From the NCBI GenBank assembly GCA_030998225.1, contig JAPYXD010000714.1:992001-1056000 (forward strand): DNA of 64,000 nt, in the 5' to 3' direction. Origin of the DNA: Diplolepis rosae. Lineage: Eukaryota > Arthropoda > Insecta > Hymenoptera > Diplolepididae. Under the pieces are notes generated by a model, which saw only the letters and a program-made list of their open reading frames with translations, was not told the DNA's origin and did no database searches. Positions within the stretch are counted from its first letter, which is position 1. The number at the start of each line of letters is the position of its first letter. This document shows positions 33,484 to 45,479 of this stretch, one piece after another. Both the position numbers and the translations under genes were made by a program.

Positions 33484-35424
33484 TGTTACGTCCGAAAACG
33501 CAGCATGCAAAAATATTATTCCAATAGTTTCAGGTCAACGCCTACGCGCTATAACCTAGGAATCCAGAACTTGATGATGTGATGCGCGAAACCTATAGAC
33601 CGAAATTGAAGCCGCTGATGTAAAACAGAGAAAACCTAAAACAATTTTTCATGAAACTTACGTTAGGATTACCTCCCTAAAATCGCTCACAAGAATGCAT
33701 ACATTCGCCAATTCAAGACAACCTAAGGCACCACATTGAAAGGTGGTATGTGAACGTACTGAAAGCTGACTTGGTTGACTCGCAACGCTAGAGTCGATTG
33801 TTGAATAAAAATTAACCGTTAAAATAACCAACCTTAATGAACAAATTGATTAAACGATTCGAACCTACACCAAACTGATGGATGTTGAGGGTTTGGTTCA
33901 AATAAACGTTTCAGATGAGATAGATCGAAATTTTTAAATAAACAATTAAAATTAACAATTTAAATAATTCATTTGAATAAACAATTTTAAAGATTCGAAC
34001 CTACACCAAACTGATGGATGTTGAGCGTTTGGTTCAAATAAATGTTTAGAATAAGTTAGATCAAAATTTTCAATAAAGAATTATATTTGACAACCTCAAT
34101 AATATATGTGGATAAACAATTTGATTAAACGATTCGAACCTACACCAAACTGATAGATGTTGAGCGTTTGGTTCGAAAAAACGTTTAAAAAAGGCTGGAT
34201 CGCAACAGAACAATTTAAATCGTTTTTAAAAATGAAAAATTGGAAAATTCGTTCAGATTCACAGTTTGTATCAGTAGTATAAACTTGAAATTATATTTTG
34301 AATAAACATTGAATTTGAGTATTTAAAATTCGAAGTTGGGTTGTGATAGCTGTAAAATTATAAGAGAAAAATTTTACTCACTTATGAAAATTTATTATTG
34401 TTGCAGAGAAGAAATATATCACTTGCTTATGGTACAAAAGTTTACAGTATTGAAACTAGTCTTGTTTTGAAAATTTAAAATTTCGTTCAAGTAGTTTGGG
34501 GCTAGTTCTGGTAAGAACTGAACTCCCAGATCTTGACTGACTCTCGTATTTTTTACGTGGTATATATATATGATTTAGTCCCTATAAGGGCCGTGTGTAA
34601 GACGAAGAGAGCAAGAGGATAAATGATACTTATACCGCGTGTCCTGTTATTCTCTTAGTCATTTACAGTTCTATTAGGCTACTTTTATTCGTGCATGATT
34701 TGCTGATGCTAAATACATTAATTTGTGCAATATGTAGTATTTGTAAGTATACAATTTTCTATTTTGTTCTTATTTTCGCAATAAGTATGGTATTTTTATT
34801 TTAAACAAGTAAATCACTGTCCATCTGTTTATTAATTACCGTACTTGTCCGTTACTATGCATGTAAATGCACGTGTATATTAATATACATGTGCCTATAC
34901 ATGTATATTATATGCTTAGGTTTATTTGGTGATCGCACATTTCGCATTTTAACATAAGTCTGGAATTTGAAAGTTTGATCTTTGTAAACATGATATTTAC
35001 CTTTAAATAATTTCGAACGTAAATAGATTCTGGACTCATCGAATATAGAAATCTTACGGAATAGCACTTACAGTGTCCGTTGAGCTTGTCTTAACTATGC
35101 AGTTTAATGAATCGAAAATCTGATATTTCGTGTTTTTAAAAGGTTTTCCCTTTATATACTGGGTCGGTGATCTCAGAACGTGGGAGCTGGCGGCCCCCAC
35201 CATAGATGCCTCGAGCTCATTGTCTCTTCCTCATTCAACCAATCTAGTGCAGTCGAGCGAAGAAGAAGCCATCAGCTGGTGGGGTCTATGGTGGGGGCCG
35301 CCAGCTCCCACGTTTTGGGATCACTGTACTCGGTAGTAAAAAATTCTTATATCTGATGCGTTGTTTTTACATACAGAAATTATTTTTAATCCTTAACTAT
35401 ATCTAATACGTACTGGAAGTAACA
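33484..35424 (-). mobile_element. LTR-like insertion in gag, copy 2 (with tandem repeats and hAT MITE)
   Basis: Duplicate of 16664-18604. The tandem repeats lie at 33850-34220 and the hAT MITE at 35165-35326. Confidence 0.7.
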
Positions 35425-35428
35425 ACGG

Positions 35429-36052
35429 TTTTCGCAGGAGCATATGCTCTTTTCAATTTTTCTATTAATTCCTCTACTGTTGCATACGTTGACCCAAAAA
35501 TACATTTATGTGCCTCCGGCATGTAAACTAGTTTTTTCGCTACAGTTAAGAGTTGTTGTTACTAATTATAGAGTCGCGTGCCAATGACGTTTTCAATTTC
35601 TCTTTGAAAGTTTCATTCTCTATTGTTACTACTGTTGAGCTTAGCAAATTAGATCCGTCAAAATAAGATAATTCGTTCGTTAAAGTTTGATCTTGATCAC
35701 TAGATCCTATCACAATGCTTAAATCTGGACAGAAACTTGAATGAAACCCGCTAGTTTTACTAGAATTTTCACTTGATATGCTTCGATTATTAATTAGTCT
35801 TGTCAAAACGTGAATCGTCTAGCTGAAGAGTGTCATCTAATTCTTGTTTAGCAGGAAAAGGGTTTGAAATATCTGTATTTATTATCGACTAAATTTCCTT
35901 TGATTTTACCTGATCTTTTTAGTTTCAAGGAATATAATTGATTCTGATCCACAATTTTTGCGAGTTGATTGCCTTGTTTGGCGTTTGGCTTTACTACGCG
36001 TAATAACTTTTTGGGCGGATTCTACACAGGTATTTGAATTTGACATTGAGTC
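35429..36052 (-). pseudogene. gag: Gypsy gag 5' part, copy 2
   Basis: Duplicate of 18609-19232, including the MITE terminus (35506-35560). Confidence 0.5.
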
Positions 36053-36564
36053 ATTATAAATTTACAGTTTCTTTTTATTGAGCGTTATCTTAGATTATTT
36101 ATTGTTAATTATCAATTGTCTATAACAATTTGAAAAACTACATGTAAAATTTTGTTTGTAAATAAAGTGAAATTAGTATAAGTATAACTTTAATTTATAA
36201 CAATTCATAAAATAATAATAATAATTTTAAAATATGATTTAATTATTTTTATTTGTTTATAAAAATAAATAAAATTTGTACTTTTTTATTAGGAAATAAA
36301 ATAGTAAAATGAAAATATAATTCTATAAAATATTCAAATAAATAAATAATCGCTTAATTTTTTTGCAGAATTATAGTGTTAAATAATACATTTCTTAAAA
36401 TTATAACAATATATATATTTTTGTACCAACTGCGTGTGCATTTTTGTAAATTATAATGATCTATTTTATTAATTTGTTGAATAATAAATTGTTTTTTTAA
36501 TAAATAAAATTGTTCATAACAAGAATCAGATAAGATTCGAGCTATGCACAATTTATTTTTTCTC

Positions 36565-36927
36565 TAGATTGGACAAGTTAGGCTCAAGCTCAGATCCTTG
36601 GACAATCATTGCAAAATAAATATATTTACCTTACCCAAATGATCGTAATCAATGGTGACCGTTCAACGCACCCAAAAAGGACTTATACTCTCGTGTGCTG
36701 TTTTTTAAGTTTGTTTTAAACTTACTTTCCAACTTAGCTAACAAATTTAAATCATTCTCAAATAAAATAGGTTGTTTTAATCACTCAGGTTAGCCTCGAG
36801 GTGAGATCCCTGCGTGATTTTTCAAAACTTATTTTATTTTTTACAATTTATAAAAATTATAAAATTTAAAAGAAATGATTTGTTTATTAAATAATCAAGG
36901 TTACCCTGAAGGTCGAATACCTTCGTG
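36565..36927. repeat. Three hairpin motifs, copy 2
   Basis: Duplicate of 19745-20115. One base just outside the first hairpin differs (CAATCATTGC against CAATCTTTGC). Confidence 0.6.
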
Positions 36928-37417
36928 ATCTAACAAATCTATTTTATTGAAATTATAAGTTTACAAGTTCTAATAATCAATTATAAAAAAAAATCAATCT
37001 AAATGTGAGAGGGTGGAGAGGGGGGGGGGGGTATGTACCTTGTGAGTTCTTTAAGTTCCCTTAAGCAATCCTCACAGATGTGACTGAGATTCGATTCCCA
37101 CAGGTGTGACTGCGATGTAGTAAATATCCCACAGGTGTGTCAAGGACACAACAACTATCCTTCCTGACACTGAGCCTAAGATCCTTTCAAAGATTGTAAG
37201 AACAGACCACGGTAAATTTATATCTCGAGTCCTAACAACTGGTGAACGGCACCGTACAATTACTTCACGCTGGGAATCCTTTTTAAAGTTTTCGAAAATG
37301 CCACACTTAAATTCTGCTCACAAGACTAGCTTTACCCTTGGCGCCGTGTCCTTTTTATATTACATTTCACGGTGACGCCGCGCATTGCGTAGTATCACGC
37401 TGTATGTGATGTAGTTA

Positions 37418-39318
37418 CACAGACTGTTCCACAAGAAAAGGTACGCGTTTACTCGGAAAGTTTTGAAGAAAACCTCATTTTTCTTTTTTGGCACAATAGT
37501 GCGCATAAATCACTAGGGCGGACTCAGCTAATGAACCGTCCAATCGCCGTTGTTCCGGATGATGGCCTGATACCTTCTGGGCATGCGTTCGACTAGTTTT
37601 TCGGCATATTCCGTAGGTAGAGAGCGCCATACTTCTTCACGACACTCCACACATTTTTTATTGGATTCGGATCAGGAGATTGTGAAGGCCAGTCCAAGAT
37701 CGTATTGCCATTTTCCGTTTTCCAGGACGTGGAGAGGTGACTGCGATGTTTGGGGTCGTTGTCCTCTTGAAGAATCCAATCCTTATTGTTGGCTCCAAAC
37801 ATCTTCTCTGCAGATATCAGAAGGCCATGTTCGTAGATTTGCAGCATTTTTTGAGCGTTCAGGCTCTCAGTAGAAAGCTCTAAACAGGCAAAACCGCGCT
37901 GTGAGGAGCATCCCCAAACATGGATCTTTATGGGATGTTTAACAGTTTGCTGGAGGAAACGCTCACCAGCGGCTGACCAGGCACGTTTTATGGGAACCCA
38001 TCCCCAAAAGGACGCTTCGTCCGAAAAAAGTACATTGGACCAATCGTGATCAACATTTTCCGTCGCCCATGCCAAGCGTTTTTCCATGTGAACCTCTAAG
38101 AGCAGGGGTTTCTGCCTTGCGGGACGGTACTGCATTTTCGCCTCAACTAATCTGCGTCTTATAGTGTTTTTTGACGTGGTACTTTTCCACGCACAAATAT
38201 CGTTTGAAAATTCTTTAATTTTTGGGAACCTCGAGCAGAGAATCATGCCCGAGGCTGTCTGTGACAGTCGAAAGTCAGGGGTCGAGCGTAATGTGCCCTG
38301 TAGGCTCCTGACTTTGACTTGTATTTATGTTTCTTTTTTATATAGAGTATTTTGAACAATAGTTTACCTCAGGGGAGAGGTTAGACTCCCCGGGAACATA
38401 TTCCTATCTATCAGACCAAGGGTTTCAACCATGCACTACACTGGATTTTAATCTTTATTTCTTTTATGTTTTTCACACACACGGTGCACCACAAGATCAC
38501 CGCCCCGGTTGATGGCGATCAATACTCCCGCTACCGACGAGACTTCAAAGAGATGGAGAGAATAACTCGACACGGCACCACGACAACTCTGCACACCACA
38601 AAGAGGATCCTTGGTGCGTCAGGCGAATGTGAGTCCCGCCTGCTCAAGAACACCAAGGAGAGGAGTTCGTCGTCGTTTCGTTTGTTGATCGGGTTAGGTT
38701 GCCCGGGGTAAAAGTAGATTACCCCGAATTTTGTAATCACGGCTTTCGTAATAAATATTGTTCATTCGATGCGTCACGCAAAATAGTAGTCCCTAATTAT
38801 TTTTGGAAAATAACCTAACACCACCATCCTTCAATTAATAATCAAAAATAAGGTTACAGTTTATACTAACGTGTAGTCCCTTCTCCGCTAGCTTGGCTTT
38901 GGCTTCACGCAGCCGGAGGGTTAAATTGCGCTTGAATAGTGCAACGATCATCTTATCCTCCTTACTGGTGGTTGCTCGCGTCTCTCTTTTCCCTGGCAGG
39001 TCATCGACGGTTTTTGTGTCCCTATACCGCTCTACCTACATTTGCACGAAGTGATTAGACTTTTTAAACACTTTTGCAGCAGCTGAGTATGAAAGATGTG
39101 GTCCGCGTGCATGGGTGCAAAAAAAAAGCGCTTCGTAACGTTTAGCGTAGATAGCACTCATAGCTTAATGTTGTGTAATATCTGACACTGAACAAGACTG
39201 AAACGAATGACTGGGTGCGCCGTAGCCCTTCGAACGTACAGTCAGTACATAAAAGAAAGGAATAAAAATCTTTGAAACTTTTTGAGAAAACGCGTACCTT
39301 TTCTTGTGGGACAGACTG
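37418..39318 (-). mobile_element. Complete Tc1-like transposon, 1.9 kb
   Basis: Both ends are present: left CACAGACTGTTCCACAAGAA and right TTCTTGTGGGACAGACTG, each followed outward by TA, the Tc1/mariner target. Transposase is on the minus strand. The helix-turn-helix part begins at the ATG at 39161 (YSAAAKVFKKSNHFVQM, then a TAG where the family has Trp, then LREAKAKLAEKGLHV). The DDE half is at 38177-37593. The coding region is interrupted by the 690-bp insertion at 38179-38868. The catalytic triad is DD-K, not DD-E. The element is a non-autonomous relic. Confidence 0.9.
38179..38868. mobile_element. 690-bp insertion in Tc1 transposase with 5-bp target duplication
   Basis: ACGTG flanks both sides (38174-38178 and 38869-38873). 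Removing the insert plus one ACGTG rejoins GLHV to NTIRRRL of the transposase in frame, so the limits are firm. Ends read GTACTTTTCC... and ...TTTATACTA, without clear inverted repeats. There is no coding capacity. The 5-bp duplication fits an LTR element or other integrase-type insertion, but the termini are not TG/CA. Identity unknown. In copy 1 it lies at about 21360-22051. Confidence 0.65.
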
Positions 39319-39320
39319 TA

Positions 39321-40426
39321 CCTCTCTTTTCAATAGGTGGTATTTTCTCTCTCTTTAGTGATTTCTCCAGATTTTTCTACAGACCTAGTCTGTGCCTATA
39401 GTACATTATAATACGTCGCGGGGCGTGACACATGAAAAAAAGGTCCAAAATTTTCAATTGTTAATTACATAGAAAATATTGAACATTTTGCACAACAATT
39501 TCGCACGGTTGCTTAGTACCTCAATCACTTTGAAATAAACAAAAATAAAGAAAAGGGATAACTTGACTTTTGCCTTTCATATGAAGCGCCAAATAAATGA
39601 AGAGAGGAATACGAAAGAGAATAGACTACGAAGAGAAACGACAAAAAAAATAAAACTTTATTGAGGCAGACTCGAGGATTCGGGATTACCTTCGTCGTCA
39701 CCGGCGTTACTATAGCAACTCCAAAAAGAGCGCAATAGGGTTTCGGCTCTTAGAGAGCCTGAGAGCCACGAGTGTCATAAGAGACAAATTTAAAGAAAAT
39801 GAACATCAAAAAAATATAACCACAAAGCGATTTGTAATGGCTGGGAATATAGTCTTAAAGGCTTACCGAGCTCCCGGCCGCAATCTCGCACCTCAGCGCG
39901 TCGAAGTTGAAACCTATGGCGTCCATTTAAAAAGAGAATCTTTAAATCAATTTTTGGCTGCTACTTGACACTCAGTTGACAACGACAGAATGAAGCTGCG
40001 CGCCACAGTGTCGCCCATTTTTATCACATCAGCTGAAAAGGCTGGCACGCGCGCATGAAGCTCTGGTTTGCGCGGACGACTCGTCTTGTCAAGACGACGG
40101 CACCTGCCAACCAATAAGCTGAAGCGTCTTACGTCAGCTTGCCCTATTGGCTTAAAACGTCGATGGGTTTGTTCAAATTACGAAGAGCTCCTATTGCATA
40201 TCACAGCAGTTACGAAGCAGACAATGCGAATATATAATATACAATGTATGATTCCGTCTTATTTTGTCATTTTATATTTCCTGTGAACTTCTCTGAAGTA
40301 CGATGGTAACAAAGCGATCTTATTGGTGGCGCCTTTCAAGCTGGTGGTAATGGAACAAAAATAAAGAAAAACGACCAGAAAATAAAATAAAATAAAAGAA
40401 TTTTTGAAGCAGCTCTTAGATTAGAA
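39321..40426. other. No gene recognised
   Basis: Single-copy sequence right of the Tc1 element. It is mixed in composition with a moderately GC-rich patch at 39850-40180. A perfect CGTCTTGTCAAGACG palindrome lies near 40083-40097. Short ORFs here show no domain. Confidence 0.4.
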
Positions 40427-40885
40427 ACTAAAATTTTTTACATAACCATTTTTTAAGCTTTAATAACTGCATAGGTAAACTGTATATTCTCTTAAATGAA
40501 TGCTTGGGGAATCACAGAATACACATAATTTGTTTATTATTTCGTTCAATTGTTGCAAACAAATTTTTCTTTTTGCTAAAAGTGCTTCGTATTAATGTAG
40601 GAATGACATTCAATCACAAAAATAATTAAAAAGATAACAATAACCATTGTTTCAAGCAACTATTCTGGCAAATACTTAAATTTGAGGTTTTTTCAAATTA
40701 TAATTTCCTTTGATCGCCAGGATGGGCACAGATATTCCTGACAATAATATATCTTTGATAGTATTTGGTAACATTAGTAAAGGGTTTTCCAATAGGGACA
40801 TAACAATTTTATCTATGATTAAAACACAGAAATATTTGAGATATTGAGTTCAAATTTATTGTGGGTGTAATGCAAGCATTACATT

Positions 40886-41342
40886 CTATGAATGAAATTC
40901 GATATCGGTCATATGACCACCACAATCCCGTTTACAGCAGTCGATTCTTTGGACCCAATTTTCTACCACTCTGGCACACATTTTGTCCGGCACGTTGACA
41001 ATTTCGCGTTGGATGTTGTCTTTGAGGTCGTCTAAAGTTGCTGGCTTGTTGACAAAGACCAGTGACTTGATATGGTCCCATAAAAAGAAATCCAATGGCG
41101 TTAGATCGCATAAACGAGGCGGCCATTCGACCGGACCATTTCTCGAGATAATACGTTCACCAAATTTGCCTTTCATTTTGAATCGATGCACTTACGGCTG
41201 CGATTATTTCTTCGCTTCGAGCAATACGATGTCTTTTTGGCACCGGAACGTCCAATAGTGAAAATTTGGTCTCGAATTTATCCACTATAGCACGCACAGC
41301 CTGTCGGGTGGGACGATTATTACGGCCGAAAATTATGTACAA
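40886..41342 (-). pseudogene. DUF4817-type transposase with internal deletion
   Basis: The N-terminal piece (FGRNNRPTRQAVRAIVDKFE, 41340-41280) is the helix-turn-helix DUF4817 type found in insect mariner-like transposases. It is followed by VPVPKRHRIARSEEIIAAV. The C-terminal piece (41191-40886, other frame) has WPPRLCDLTPLDFFLWDHIK, the segment around the last catalytic Asp, and ends in CGGHMTDIEF. The whole central DDE region is missing between about 41157 and 41180. Upstream codons are cut by the nested MITE. Confidence 0.8.
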
Positions 41343-41344
41343 TG

Positions 41345-41878
41345 TAATTAGTATAAGTTTTGATCATTTGTAATGAATTTAATTTAAATAACAAATACTA
41401 AAAATTATAAATAATAATTAATGCCGTTAATATATTCTGCATAATTTATATTTATATTAATTATTTGAAAGGTACATTTATTTTACACTTTATTTATGCA
41501 ATAATAAACATTTATTTACATAATCAGGAAATATTACTTCAAAGAATATTCTATCAGGCATATAAAAGGAATTTGAAGCTTTACTGTTATGAACTAATAA
41601 ACACTTATTGTTAGTTCTTTGAATAATTGTACAAAATCAATTTCTTTTAAAGATTTTTACAAGTTTTTTGTATAACTTCCTTTACAACCATGAGGGTGAT
41701 ACTTATTATAAAAGCAAGTAAAACATACATTTTATCGACACCAGAAACATTTAATAAACACTACATTGCTACATGAACAATTTTCCTTCAATAAAGCAAG
41801 TGGAAAGCAAAGTTAATTCAAATTTATGGCAAATTCATTACAAATGATCACAACTTATACTAATTACTCACTCGGCCC
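41345..41878. mobile_element. MITE with TAATTAGTATAAGTT inverted repeats
   Basis: The left TAATTAGTATAAGTTTTGAT followed by CATTTGTAATGAATTT matches the reverse complement of the right end (AAATTCATTACAAATGATCA... to ACTAATTA, 41820-41878), with one mismatch in the outer ~40 bp. The interior is AT-rich and non-coding. It separates the DUF4817 piece from whatever lay 5' of it. Confidence 0.75.
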
Positions 41879-42989
41879 GTGCGAAAACCTCAATTTTCAA
41901 AATTAAATTTCTCGAAATAACTGAGGTAGTGGGTCTTGTCATTCCGGCATTATTACTCATTCCTATCGAACTTTCGCTATTGCATGTTTCATGCAGAATG
42001 CTCAGGGAAGATTAACTCACTACCCTAGTTAACTGGAGATTTCTTCAAATTGAAGAAGTAAATAAAAAATGTCCGCAAATGACGCTTGTTCAGCTCAATA
42101 GTCGACATTTTCGCACACAAAACAATATATTATACTGACAAAAGTTCACTAATATTTCAAGGTTATGTTGTTGACAGATGTCCAACCTTACGACAGTGAT
42201 ATTTATTTCTGTCAATTTTAACCAAAACTTACTGGTGACGCCGACATTTGTCAAACGGCGGAAACTTATTTGTAGATCTGATAAAAATATTTAACAAGGT
42301 ATTTTCATTAATATTTTTGACTAACTTAGACTCACAACTCAGTTTTAAGCTATTCCAATTAAAAACCACATTTTTTGTGCGTAAACCCTAGCGAACCGGC
42401 CGAACGCTATGTTTACGCAATATAACTTACGAAAGCGGCAGAATAAATATTTACCTTGCTTGTATTCTTATTCTAATTGACGTTGAACCGTAATGGCAAT
42501 ATGCAATAATTTTATTTAATTTATATATGTATATTATAATAATAGTTATTGTTAACTTTTCAAATATTTTTGTGACTAGCAGTCATTCATCCAATAATTT
42601 TAAATATTTTCAGTACAACAACATTGTTTTTCTACGTGAAAAAAATTCTTACATTTCACCAAATATTATTAGATTTATTATTTTATGGAATAACTGAAGT
42701 CGTTCTGGCGATTGAAGGAAATTATAATTTTTAAAAACTTCAAATTGAATATTTGCCAATTTGTTCATAAATGTATTTATAACAATTAAATAAAATAATA
42801 AAAAATTTATTTGTATTCTGTGAGTTCCAAAACATTCATTTAAGAGAATATTCAGTTTACCTAAACAGTTATTAAAGCGTGAAAAATTTGTATGTAAAAA
42901 ATTTCAGATTTTCCATACTTTAAGTAAAAAAACGATTGATAAACAATTCGATGAGACAGAAGTTCTGATCACGAAGCTTTTTAAAGTTT

Positions 42990-43320
42990 AATGCACTTTA
43001 ATTTTGAAGAAAATAATCTAAAGTCGGACCAAAATTGGAGGCTCTGTATATTTTTAAATGAAAAAAGCGTAATTCCTGGCAATGTGCGCCATAGCCACCC
43101 TTTTGTCATTTGCTTGCTTCTATACTTCATTCGCCCAGTCAAACACCTGTAAAACCCAGTATATGCGTGGATTTTATTTCTTTCTAGCAATGACATGATC
43201 CACCTCGATGATTTAACGCGAGGTTCAGCACACACCCTGCACTCTCCCTTCCCCACGCCTATCATTGCCTACGTATTCAAGTCAGCTAATTTCCTGCAGC
43301 AAAAGCCATGTGCATTACAT
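42990..43320. repeat. Degenerate dispersed repeat, inverted partner at 49360-49640
   Basis: Blocks such as CGCCCAGT, TTTCTAGCAATGACATGATC + CACCTC, CACCCTGCACTCT/ATCCTTCACTCT, CGCGCCTAT-like and GC(A)GCAAAAGCCA(T/C)GTG occur in the same order in the reverse complement of 49360-49640. A 94-codon frame (43265-42981) crosses it without a recognisable domain. Confidence 0.6.
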
Positions 43321-43803
43321 TGGTGTCCAAATCAATATAAATTATCATAAGTTTAGACTATTTTAATAAGTCTAATTTGGTCTGAAACTTATTGGAAATA
43401 AAAACATTTTTGCAATTTGATAACCATGTATCAAAATTATAAAATAAATGAGCACGTTTTCCTTTTCACGATAAGTGTAGAAAGAAGAGAGTTATTCGAC
43501 ACCTAAAAACCAAGAAAGAAGAATTATTGATATCAGGGTTACTGTGAATTCCTCAGGCTATCCCTATTCTTTCAACACCATCCAATCCTAATTTCCAGAC
43601 TTAACATAAATCCCTGCCGTGTTCACCTCGCGATAAGCTTACGAGCCAGATTAAGATAAAATCAAATTCGCAGTTCTTGAAGCGTCTTGACATCGATCAG
43701 ACTTCGAAATAGTAATGAAACAGAGTTTCATTCATCCAGCCTCTCCACAGTTTGAAACGGTAGATTTCTGATTTTATTAGTCGGGGAAAACATTCCTTAA
43801 ATT

Positions 43804-45470
43804 TCACCTAGTAATACATTTTTTTCTGGACGACTTCTGGAAGTTGCAATTAGTTGTCATCTTTGCATCAGTCTTTGTCTCTTTGTTTGATTTTTTTGCG
43901 ATAGTTCCGACTGTTGTTTTGTTTTCGTGCCTCTTTCGCGATTCCTGTCTTATTCCAGTTAAGAAGATGTGCTGCTCACAGAATGGAAACTTCTTGAGTA
44001 GATATGAAAGCGTAATATTGTAATTTACCTGGTAACTTGATAGCTTTATCATATTCAGTTTTCAATAACTTGGCGGCTAATGTATGGTTTTCTTCGCTAC
44101 TGAAAAAATTCAGTTTCCTTACAGTTACTCTTCGCCCAGTAGAACAAAGTTTAGGGAGTGAGTATTTAATGGTTTGGAGAATACTGTAAGCTTTAACGTA
44201 TTGCTTGTCTCTTTATATTCGCTTCTATACTATTACGTGCACCTTTACCATGAGATGTACGTTGGAAGTGACATTCTGCTGGGATATCGAATTCTTCATT
44301 GGCTTGTAGATTAGCAAAGCTTCTCATATTATTAAAATGCTGCCCTGCACTATTAGTAAAACTGAAGACTTTCTTTGGCCTGAAATGAGTTTTTAAGTGA
44401 CCTTCTATTATCTATTGATGCTCATGAACAGTCACTGTGTCATGAGTTAAGTTATCGTATATAATTGCGATACTTATGTGCTTGAGCTTCCCATCTATTT
44501 TATACTAAATTACCACAGGAAATATCGTAGCTTGGTCGTTATTTCAGTAGAATAATTGCGCAGCATTCTGAATTATGGAGGGCTAATTTTAAGAAAAATT
44601 GAGGCTAATAAAAAATTACCAGACAGTAAATTTTTCTTTAGGTATTTGATAAACGTTGACTCCTCCTTTGAAATGAAGAGATTAGTTTTTAATTTTTAAC
44701 AACGGTTTACCGAAATCATCCAGGAATTAATCAATATCCATCACCACAGTCTCAATAGTATAGATACTCTCAAGTACTCTCAAGTCAGTCTGTAACCAAA
44801 TTTCAAATCTCACTTCATTAATGCTATGCTCATCAAAAGCTTTTTTCATGTTATCTTTCAAGTTTGCTGTATATCACAGTAACCTTTTCTAGATATGTAA
44901 ACGAGTTCCATCGTCATTCTTGGCCGACACAAAGTATTTCATCCTCGGCATTATTCGACTTATGTCATCGCATTTATAGAATTTTCTCACGAGATTATCA
45001 GTTTCAGTAGTAAATGCTTTTTCTGTTTTTAGGTTCGTAAGTATAAGAATTCCATGCTATGAAACCAATTTCTTAACACTCTTTACTTTTCGCTCTGATG
45101 TATTGAACACCTTTATCAGTTTTCTGCGTCCCCAAGATTTTAATGCAAACAAGAGAAGTTAAAATTTTTATCTTATTTTTTCAGAGGCATTGAATTTTCC
45201 GATAATTTGATCAAGTACTTGAACACCCGCTTTTTAATACTTGTTCTTTCACTGCATTTTGGTGTCTAAGAAATCTATATTACTTTCGTTGTCACATAGC
45301 TGATCTTCACCATCTTTAGAAATTATTTCATGATCCTCAGAATCTAACTGATCTCTACCAGAAGACCATAGTTGCCAGAGTTCAAGGATGGCGATATTTC
45401 TGTTATGTTCTATTAAGAGTGTGTATAATATTAAAAGGACATTCCAAAAAGTTCTGAGGCGTAAGCGCAC
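43804..45470 (-). pseudogene. Degenerate ORF of a widespread arthropod transposon-like family
   Basis: Minus-strand fragments in several frames line up in one order. VFNTSERKVKSVKKLV lies at ~45110. DDISRIMPRMKYFVSAKNDDG (~44975-44915) reads in three parts: DDISRIMP, RMKYFV, SAKNDDG. Then come LKDNMKKAFDEHSINEVRFE (~44850), NNDQATIFPVV, HDTVTVHEHQ, and finally EEFDIPAEWHFQRTSHGKGA (~44310-44240). The last part (acidic residue, EWHF, SHGKG) is a signature I recognise from uncharacterised multi-copy proteins of arthropods and cnidarians, probably a transposase. Family name unknown to me. Many stops and frameshifts. It is long dead. Confidence 0.55.
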
Positions 45471-45479
45471 TAGCGGAGA

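Larger units (their letters stand above)
29219..38950. repeat. Tandem duplication block B', copy 2
   Basis: Second copy of 11690-22132. Here the sequence continues past 38950 into the rest of the Tc1-like transposon and its right terminal repeat, so B' retains the original right flank. The R1-clade LINE has lost 708 bp between about 31670 and 31671 (14140-14848 of copy 1). Confidence 0.95.
40427..42912 (-). mobile_element. DNA transposon with ~350 bp imperfect terminal inverted repeats
   Basis: The left end (from AAATTTTTTACATA near 40430 through TAGGTAAACTG..ATTCTCTTAAATGAATG to about 40780) pairs with the reverse complement of about 42560-42912. Inside lies a deleted transposase (40886-41342) and a nested MITE (41345-41878). 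Exact ends and target duplication are not resolved. Confidence 0.7.

Noticed and set aside
1..38950. Polydnavirus-like or integrated DNA virus segment
   Set aside because: The env-like and repeated structure invited this idea, but the coding relics are retroelement and transposon types and no viral replication or structural gene set is present.
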